A stretch of DNA of 8,169 nt, from positions 1 to 8,169 of the forward strand of contig JAEXBW010000013.1 of NCBI GenBank assembly GCA_023393825.1. Reading direction: 5' to 3'. A program made the position numbers and the translations under genes. Of the stretch, positions 1 to 5,533 are shown in pieces. Position 1 is the stretch's first letter, and every line of letters starts with the position of its first letter. The notes beneath the pieces were generated by a model that worked only from the letters and a program-made list of their open reading frames with translations, ran no database searches and was not told where the DNA came from. The stretch is from Elusimicrobiota bacterium (lineage in GTDB: Bacteria > Elusimicrobiota > Elusimicrobia > Elusimicrobiales > Elusimicrobiaceae).

Positions 1-300
1 CCTTCCACAGACTTGTTTTTAAAAGCGGTGCAGGCAGAAAAAGGTGACACACAGCAACAAGCGCAGCCGCAAATTTTAGATTACGGCTCACAAGTTGCAG
101 CTTACGAGGCTCAAGCTAAGGCTCAACGTGAAGCGGCAGTAAGACAAACGGCAGCGCCGCAGGCAAATGCAACTTCTGTCCCGTCAAGGCAAACAGGCGC
201 CGCAGCGGTGGCAAATAAAAACCCTGCTTCGCTTATACAGCCGGAAAAGCAACAGGAAACAAAGCTGAATAAGTTGGAAACAAGAAGAATTTTTAAATAA
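1..300 (+). CDS. C-terminal part of a Gln/Ala-rich protein of unknown function (5' end outside window)
   Basis: The reading frame is open from the first base (codons for P-S-T-D precede the TTG at 13), so the gene almost certainly starts upstream and only its last 99 residues or so are seen. It ends with TAA at 298-300. The visible part has no hydrophobic segment, no cysteine and no domain I recognise. It is a low-complexity tail rich in Gln, Ala and Lys with a helical stretch (AYEAQAKAQREAAVRQ), then a Ser/Pro/Gln section, then a charged end (KLNKLETRRIFK). Such tails are usually flexible or coiled linkers. The stop lies 17 nt before the next ATG, so the gene is probably cotranscribed with the two membrane-anchored proteins that follow. 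I am confident that it is coding but have no basis for a function. Confidence 0.75.
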   Translation, partial: PSTDLFLKAVQAEKGDTQQQAQPQILDYGSQVAAYEAQAKAQREAAVRQTAAPQANATSVPSRQTGAAAVANKNPASLIQPEKQQETKLNKLETRRIFK

Positions 301-317
301 AATAAAGGGCTAATGTT

Positions 318-1766
318 ATGAAAGAGGCTAAAATTGTTAGAAAGGAAAATAAAGGTTTTAAAGCTTTCTTGATAGAAAAGAAAGGCTGGGCTTTTATTGT
401 CGGCATTTTTATTCTCTTTATGTTATTTTTTACTGCAATGCCCATGGTAAATATTCCTTTTATCGGCAGCGTAAGCGCTATCTTTGGGCTTACACCGCAG
501 GAAATGGGAAGAATGACACTTGCGGACGTTACTGCGTATGCAATGGGCGTTAAAGGCAATAAAATAGCAAGCATAAGGGACAGCAAGTTTTCCGCTTACG
601 AAACAGTCGGCGGTTTATCCCCATTCTCTGTTACGGCGCGCGATCGTATTTCGCAAGCTACGGCAGATTATCTTAGGGAATATCAAGCCAATATAGGCTA
701 TACTCCGGGCAGCGAAGGCCCTTTAAGCACGGTAAAAAAACCTGGTTTTGAAAACGAATATCAGGGTGTCGGCATTAATCCTCCCGGCCCGTCGCAAACG
801 CCTGTTATAGATGAAGAGCGGGCAGAGGATCATTCAAAAGGCAGCCCTTTTTATGCGGGTCTTTTACAAACGCAGGATTCCGGTAAAACTCTTAAGTTGA
901 CCAACAAACCATTAGGCGGACAAGGGATAGACAGCAAGGCAACGGCGCAAAGCGTTTTCGGACAGGCTTTAGAAAACTCTACAAATAAATTTGTAGGCGG
1001 CAGATCAGGCGTGATGGGTGGCTTTAATGCGATAGCCAACAGAATTAATACAAGGGTAGGCGGCGTAGGGCAAATGGGCGCCTTCGGCGCTATGGGCAGA
1101 AGCTATTTCTTCAGCTATAACGCAAAAGTAGCGGGGTATAAAGTTACCGCAAAAAACTTGGCGGAAGCAGCTTTTGACGGAGAGGAAGTTCCGGAAGAAG
1201 CGCTTATAGTCCCGGGCGAAGAAAAAGAACAATCTTTAAATACGCTTGAACCGCCAAACACAATAATTAACAAAGCCAATGCCCGCGCTGGTATGTGCAA
1301 AGCGGCAAAAGAGGCTTATCAATCTTTTATAACGCAGAAGAGAAAATCCTTTAAACAGAGTTATGATGCTCTTGTTGAAATAGGCAGTGATTACAGTAAA
1401 GGCGTACCCGGCTGTTGCGATAAAACACTTGGTTTTATAGGCGCAAAAACAGCAGGCAAAAGAAACGCATGGAACACCACGTTAGACGCTCTTGGCGATG
1501 CCTGTGAGCAGCTTAAACAAAGCGAGCAAAGCTATACGGGAAAGTGCGGGCTTAATTATAACCCCAGCCCGAAAGGGAATTGCGCTCAGTTAGAAAATTT
1601 AAAATTGAAAGGCGGTTGCTTTCCGCTTTTGGTGTGGAAGTGTAAAAATAAAGTTAAATTTAGTAATTTCGGATGTTCAGGCAAGACAGATTGCCGCGAT
1701 AAAATAAGACAAGTATTTTCAAATGTTGCGGATTCTGAAGTTACGGGCGCAAATGCGAATTTTTAG
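318..1766 (+). CDS. Single-pass membrane protein with Cys-rich C-terminal domain, unknown function
   Basis: I do not recognise a family for this 482-aa protein. The ATG is supported by AAAGGG at 304-309, 8 nt upstream. Residues 1-23 are strongly basic (eight Lys/Arg), followed by one hydrophobic segment at about 24-44 (WAFIVGIFILFMLFFTAMPM). This predicts N-in topology with the rest in the periplasm, and I see no signal-peptidase site. Residues 45-120 look folded. About 125-265 is rich in Gly, Ser, Pro and Asn with short glycine motifs (GGVGQMGAFGAMG). About 275-306 is acidic. All ten cysteines lie in the last third: 327, 366, 367, 396, 410, 422, 434, 442, 453 and 459. That fits a disulfide-stabilised domain outside the cytoplasm. 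The same plan (basic tail, one membrane segment, glycine-rich stretch, Cys-rich C-terminus) recurs in the next gene, so the two products may work together. The role is inferred only from layout. Confidence 0.85.
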   Translation: MKEAKIVRKENKGFKAFLIEKKGWAFIVGIFILFMLFFTAMPMVNIPFIGSVSAIFGLTPQEMGRMTLADVTAYAMGVKGNKIASIRDSKFSAYETVGGLSPFSVTARDRISQATADYLREYQANIGYTPGSEGPLSTVKKPGFENEYQGVGINPPGPSQTPVIDEERAEDHSKGSPFYAGLLQTQDSGKTLKLTNKPLGGQGIDSKATAQSVFGQALENSTNKFVGGRSGVMGGFNAIANRINTRVGGVGQMGAFGAMGRSYFFSYNAKVAGYKVTAKNLAEAAFDGEEVPEEALIVPGEEKEQSLNTLEPPNTIINKANARAGMCKAAKEAYQSFITQKRKSFKQSYDALVEIGSDYSKGVPGCCDKTLGFIGAKTAGKRNAWNTTLDALGDACEQLKQSEQSYTGKCGLNYNPSPKGNCAQLENLKLKGGCFPLLVWKCKNKVKFSNFGCSGKTDCRDKIRQVFSNVADSEVTGANANF

Positions 1767-1820
1767 AAGTATTATGAAGTTAGTATTTTGTAGTAAATAT
1801 GCAGGATTTAAAAGTTTAAT

Positions 1821-1826
1821 AGGAGG
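1821..1826 (+). promoter_or_regulatory. Strong Shine-Dalgarno fixing the start of the 1188-aa gene
   Basis: A full AGGAGG lies 5 nt before the ATG at 1832. It is the strongest ribosome-binding site in the window and supports that start codon. It also implies efficient translation of the long downstream gene, independent of coupling to the gene ending at 1766. Confidence 0.85.
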
Positions 1827-1831
1827 CTCTT

Positions 1832-4800
1832 ATGCCAAATAAAGATAGCTTTACGTTTAGCGATAAGCTAAAGAAGAGTAAATCTCTTCCGCTTTCCAAA
1901 CGTATCCCCTCCAAAGTTGGAGGAGATGGCAAAGCGAAACGCACTCTCATACAAAGAGCGCAAAGGGATTTGCCTTTCATAATCGTAGCGGCAGCCGCGT
2001 TGCTGTTGCTTCCGATTCTCAGCCGCAACAGCGGAACTGACGATCTGGGTGTCGAAACCCCTATGGATTTTGTCTCTCCGGATACTTCCCTTTCTGACTC
2101 CGGCGGACTCGGGCAGGAAATTGCCCCGAGCAGCGGTTTTAAAAACCCGTTGGACTACATCGTATCAAGAAGCGGTAAGGATACCGATCCCAACAGAGAC
2201 ACCATAGATGCCGATGAAGAAGAACCGGGCTATGAACCTACGACGCCTCCTTATACTTCCGAAACAGGGGGAGAACCTAACGCGACTACAAAATATGCTC
2301 CTGCCGCTAAAGGCGCAATAAGAAACGCGCTCGTACGCAAAGCCACTCAGATTAGCGCTTTAAGAAATTCTAAAACGATGGCAGCCGGCGCAAGCACGGG
2401 TGTATCACGCTCTTTAGCCACAGGTTCTGCAGCCTCCTCAGGCGGCGCTTCAGGCCCCAGAGTAGGTGTAAGACCTGTTGCCTTGCAGCCTATGGCCTCT
2501 GCCGGTAAAGGCGGACGCAGCGAAACAGGCGAAGGTTTGTATGCTGAAGCAGCACGCTCTTTAGGCGCAATGAACAGAAGCGGCTCTAAGCAGGCTTTGT
2601 TTGACGCGCAGCTTAAAAATGTTGACGGCACGCCTTTAGGCAGCATCGGCGGCGGCCCCAACTTTGGTGCAGGCGCGGGCAAATTAGGCGCGGGCGGCGC
2701 ACCGTCCAACAATGTCGGCTACAAGCCGTACTTGCCTTGGTGGTGGGATTTTGAAAAGCAAAAAGCTATGAAGATGTGGGAACTTTGGAACTACAACTTC
2801 CAAAAGGCTCTTTCCGACAATATTATTAAAGTCGGTACCAGCTTGGCTTTGTGCTTAACCACGGGTAATGCCGATGGTAAAGTAGACAAGTTTTTAGGCG
2901 ACCCGGGTGGTGCTGATGACTATACCTGCCCCGGTGGCAATGTTCAGGATTGGGAAACACATAGAGATTTAATGGGTAAGGACGAAAGCGGCTCAGGAGA
3001 AAGCAAAGAATCAAGATCAAAAGGTGATTTTGACGCTTGGGTCAAGCTTTGTAACGAATCAAACGGCAACAAAGGCTATCAAAAGACCTCCAGCAACAGA
3101 AAGAATATGCTTGACGTCCGCTTAAGATGCCTTGGTTTTAAATACAAAAACTCAGGCTTGTATAAATGGTTACAGAAAGCTCAATACAGCGACAAATATA
3201 ACTGCATGGGTGTAAGCGCAGGCAGCGGTATTGTTAAGTTTGAATTAACATCAACAAAAGCAAGTAAAGCTGATAAAATGGGCCATTATGTAGTTGCCAA
3301 AGATATGGTCAATAAGACTGAACCTCAGGTTATTTATATTGCCAGAGGCGGCAAACTTAAAGGTGCTGCTTTACAAGACAGAATAACAGCTCTTAATGCT
3401 ATTAAGGGTGGGGACTTTGTTGTAACGAAAGTTGTCGGTTTCACATTAAATGGGGCTGACAAAAAAATGTCTAAAGGCAGAGTGGATTCAATCCAAGCTC
3501 AAATTAATGACTTAAAAAGCCTTAGTAAAGAAGAACAAGAGGCTCTTACCACATATAAGACTCAAAAGAAAGCTGATGGTACTGAAGAAAGGACTATCTC
3601 TTCAGACTATAATTCTCAGCTTAAAACGCTGCAAGAAGAACTTGCCAAGGCTACAAAGAACTCTGCTCGCTCTGAGGGCGTTGCCGACGGCGACTTTGAA
3701 AGTATTCTTGCCCGCATTGATGCGGATATAAAAGCAGGCGAATACAAAGCTGAAGGTTATGTGGCAGACCAGTTCGCGCTTAAGGTTCAAAAGACCTGTG
3801 AGATAGACAGTAAGTTTTATCAAACAAAGTTCTCTAACCTAAAGCATACGCTTAGAGGCTCTGAATCTGACCCTATCACTTGCGGCGAACCGTTTAAGTA
3901 TGTAAAAATTAAAGATCCTCGTGATTTTAGCGCTACAATAGCTAAACCGGGTGCTTGCACCTACGCTGTTGTTGTAGAAAAGTCACCTATTACTAAAGAC
4001 AAATATATAGTCAAACATGTTGTTGACTTCGCAAGCGGATACAACAACAAACAAGTAATTAAAAATCCCGACGGGAGTACAACGTTTAAGTTTGATATAG
4101 TAGTAGGCTTGGACGAAAGTTCAACAATAGCTACCGAGGCTCCTGAAAAGAGCAATGGTAACGGTTGGGTAATTTGGATAACAAACAACTCTTGTGACGG
4201 TGTTGCTGTTAAACGTGATGATGAATTGTCTAATCCAGATCCTTCAAACGTTATAAATGCGTTTTCAGCAGGCGGGCAAAAACATGATATTTGTAAATAC
4301 CGCTGGGCATGTGGCACAGGCGGCTGCCCTGCTGACGAAAAGCCTACAAAAGAATATTGCAGAAAGATAACATCAGGTAAATTAGAGGAACCAGAAGCAG
4401 CTACATATGACGTTTATGAAGCTCTTCCTTTGGGCCGTGATCTTTCCGTAGCTAGCGGTAAAGCTATTGCTACTGGAGTAAACGGGTCGAAAAGAGCCGG
4501 TGAGCTTAAGAGTTCTTTTGGAGAAATGGGTTGGTTCAAAGAATTCCTTCAAAAAGCAAACGGGAGTGAAGAAGAAACCTTGTGTATGGGTTGCTTTGTG
4601 GGTGGAATACCTAAAGTATGCACAGATGTCTGTGTAGATACGGACGGTAAAATCAATATCAAAACAGGAACTGATTTTAAACCGGCTGTTCCTGAGCTTG
4701 ACAGAAAGGACTTCCCTACTCTTACATCGGAAAACTGCCCTGATTGCGTTAAGCCTGTAACTTCAGCGCCTCCGGATGAGATTAAAAAGAAATGTTCCGT

Positions 4801-5398
4801 TGTATTTGGCGACGTCTTTGCTCATGGTAAGTTTGATCAGCTTAATAGCGCAGGACAAACATTTCTTGGCAATGCTTTGGTACAGATCCAAAAATGCATA
4901 GAAGACCCTAAGATAGCTAAGCCGTTAGAATTGGCAGTAATCGGACATGCTGATGTTTCTGGGGATGAATATTGTGATGAACAGAATTGTTACTTAACAA
5001 AAGATCAAAATAAGGCATTATCTGTGGATAGGGCATATTATATTGCGGATCAGTTTGTAGCGGACTTGAATAAGATGACAGTCTTCCCTGTTTGTGCGGA
5101 CATAAAACTCAAGGATACGGCGACGGCTACATTGCCTGGTTGGAAAAACACTAGATATACCCCTGTTGTGCCATCAAAGATATGTGACGACCCTACAATT
5201 AAGGTTACTTTTGTTGTAGAAGGCCTTGGCACTTCAAATCCTGTAATATCTTCAGAGCAGTATAATGGGTGGATTACTAATAGGTATGTAGATAGCCAGG
5301 GAAGAGAGCAGTTTAAGAAACCTGTGAAGACGAAAAATCAGGCCCTTAAGGACTTAGCGCTTGATAGATGGGTTAAGATATCTCCTATTGGTATCTAG
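1832..5398 (+). CDS. Giant inner-membrane-anchored Cys-rich protein with divergent OmpA-like C-terminal domain
   Basis: This 1188-aa protein appears to tether the inner membrane to peptidoglycan. Residues 1-46 are basic and cytoplasmic. A single hydrophobic segment lies at about 47-64 (LPFIIVAAAALLLLPILS). Residues 65-155 are acidic and Pro/Thr/Ser-rich, and about 155-300 are Gly/Ala/Ser-rich low complexity. A Trp cluster follows (W303-305, W316, W319). Residues 330-985 match no family I know, with a probable coiled coil near 550-612 and cysteine pairs C918/C921, C930/C934 and C969/C972. There are 25 cysteines in all, none before residue 341. Residues about 985-1131 resemble the OmpA C-terminal fold: a VVFG strand, a helix, then V-I-G-H-A-D (D1041) and N-K-A-L-S-V-D-R-A (R1067). 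The Asp and Arg correspond to the family's peptidoglycan diaminopimelate contacts. They are 26 residues apart instead of about 15, because of an insert carrying C1048 and C1053. The usual terminal NRR motif is absent. One membrane segment plus an OmpA-like end recalls MotB, but this protein is several times longer. Confidence 0.85.
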   Translation: MPNKDSFTFSDKLKKSKSLPLSKRIPSKVGGDGKAKRTLIQRAQRDLPFIIVAAAALLLLPILSRNSGTDDLGVETPMDFVSPDTSLSDSGGLGQEIAPSSGFKNPLDYIVSRSGKDTDPNRDTIDADEEEPGYEPTTPPYTSETGGEPNATTKYAPAAKGAIRNALVRKATQISALRNSKTMAAGASTGVSRSLATGSAASSGGASGPRVGVRPVALQPMASAGKGGRSETGEGLYAEAARSLGAMNRSGSKQALFDAQLKNVDGTPLGSIGGGPNFGAGAGKLGAGGAPSNNVGYKPYLPWWWDFEKQKAMKMWELWNYNFQKALSDNIIKVGTSLALCLTTGNADGKVDKFLGDPGGADDYTCPGGNVQDWETHRDLMGKDESGSGESKESRSKGDFDAWVKLCNESNGNKGYQKTSSNRKNMLDVRLRCLGFKYKNSGLYKWLQKAQYSDKYNCMGVSAGSGIVKFELTSTKASKADKMGHYVVAKDMVNKTEPQVIYIARGGKLKGAALQDRITALNAIKGGDFVVTKVVGFTLNGADKKMSKGRVDSIQAQINDLKSLSKEEQEALTTYKTQKKADGTEERTISSDYNSQLKTLQEELAKATKNSARSEGVADGDFESILARIDADIKAGEYKAEGYVADQFALKVQKTCEIDSKFYQTKFSNLKHTLRGSESDPITCGEPFKYVKIKDPRDFSATIAKPGACTYAVVVEKSPITKDKYIVKHVVDFASGYNNKQVIKNPDGSTTFKFDIVVGLDESSTIATEAPEKSNGNGWVIWITNNSCDGVAVKRDDELSNPDPSNVINAFSAGGQKHDICKYRWACGTGGCPADEKPTKEYCRKITSGKLEEPEAATYDVYEALPLGRDLSVASGKAIATGVNGSKRAGELKSSFGEMGWFKEFLQKANGSEEETLCMGCFVGGIPKVCTDVCVDTDGKINIKTGTDFKPAVPELDRKDFPTLTSENCPDCVKPVTSAPPDEIKKKCSVVFGDVFAHGKFDQLNSAGQTFLGNALVQIQKCIEDPKIAKPLELAVIGHADVSGDEYCDEQNCYLTKDQNKALSVDRAYYIADQFVADLNKMTVFPVCADIKLKDTATATLPGWKNTRYTPVVPSKICDDPTIKVTFVVEGLGTSNPVISSEQYNGWITNRYVDSQGREQFKKPVKTKNQALKDLALDRWVKISPIGI

Positions 5399-5420
5399 AA
5401 CTGATTATTAGAAGTTTAAA

Positions 5421-5448
5421 AAGCCCCTGCGAAAGCGGGGGCTTTTTT
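5421..5448 (+). terminator. Intrinsic terminator after the 1188-aa gene
   Basis: A 10-bp stem (AAGCCCCTGC at 5421-5430 with GCGGGGGCTT at 5435-5444, one G-T wobble) is closed by a GAAA tetraloop (5431-5434) and runs into six T (5443-5448). Five A precede the stem (5418-5422), so the helix could extend by about three A-T pairs and might also work on the opposite strand. It lies 22 nt after the stop codon and separates the membrane-protein operon from the TPR-rsmA block. Confidence 0.92.
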
Positions 5449-5456
5449 ATGCCTTC

Positions 5457-5520
5457 TTTTCCCAAATCTTTACCGCGCTAATTATCTGCTATTTTCCCCA
5501 AATACCGCAAGGCGCTAAAT
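5457..5520 (+). repeat. Imperfect direct repeat upstream of the TPR-gene promoter
   Basis: Two related stretches lie in the 85-nt intergenic region. Copy 1 (5457-5482) contains TTTTCCCAAAT, a CTTT spacer, then ACCGCGCTAAT. Copy 2 (5492-5520) contains TTTTCCCCAAAT, then ACCGC, AAG and GCGCTAAAT. Shared blocks occur in the same order, offset by 32-37 nt (roughly three helical turns), and copy 2 directly abuts the -10 element. This could be a tandem operator or activator site, or simply a decayed duplication. I do not recognise the binding protein. Confidence 0.4.
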
Positions 5521-5528
5521 GCTATAAT
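5520..5528 (+). promoter_or_regulatory. Extended -10 promoter predicted to make a leaderless transcript
   Basis: TGCTATAAT is a perfect extended -10 element (TGn plus TATAAT at 5523-5528). No good -35 hexamer is visible 16-18 nt upstream (the bases are AAATAC or similar), which is typical for extended -10 promoters. The expected start of transcription, about 6-9 nt past the -10, falls at or just after the ATG at 5534, and no Shine-Dalgarno lies before that ATG. The mRNA for the TPR protein is therefore predicted to begin at or very near its start codon. Confidence 0.65.
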
Positions 5529-5533
5529 TTAAT

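Noticed and set aside
13..15. TTG as a start codon for the first gene
   Set aside because: The frame is open through base 1 and no ribosome-binding site precedes the TTG, so the gene more likely continues from upstream.
293..586. 97-codon minus-strand frame with hydrophobic residues
   Set aside because: Its hydrophobicity mirrors the membrane segment encoded on the + strand at 387-449, so it is a shadow of that gene.
1767..1831. Possible promoter between the 482-aa and 1188-aa genes
   Set aside because: A TTGTAG at 1788 and AT-rich bases are present, but no -10-like hexamer lies at proper spacing. Cotranscription with the upstream gene is simpler.
2347..2712. 121-codon open frame on the minus strand
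   Set aside because: It is antisense to the Gly/Ala/Ser-rich linker of the 1188-aa gene, and its Pro/Ala-rich translation is what such an antisense frame gives by default.
3961..4317. 118-codon open frame on the minus strand
   Set aside because: It is antisense to the middle of the 1188-aa gene, with no start signals or domain. The + strand frame is continuous and has better evidence.
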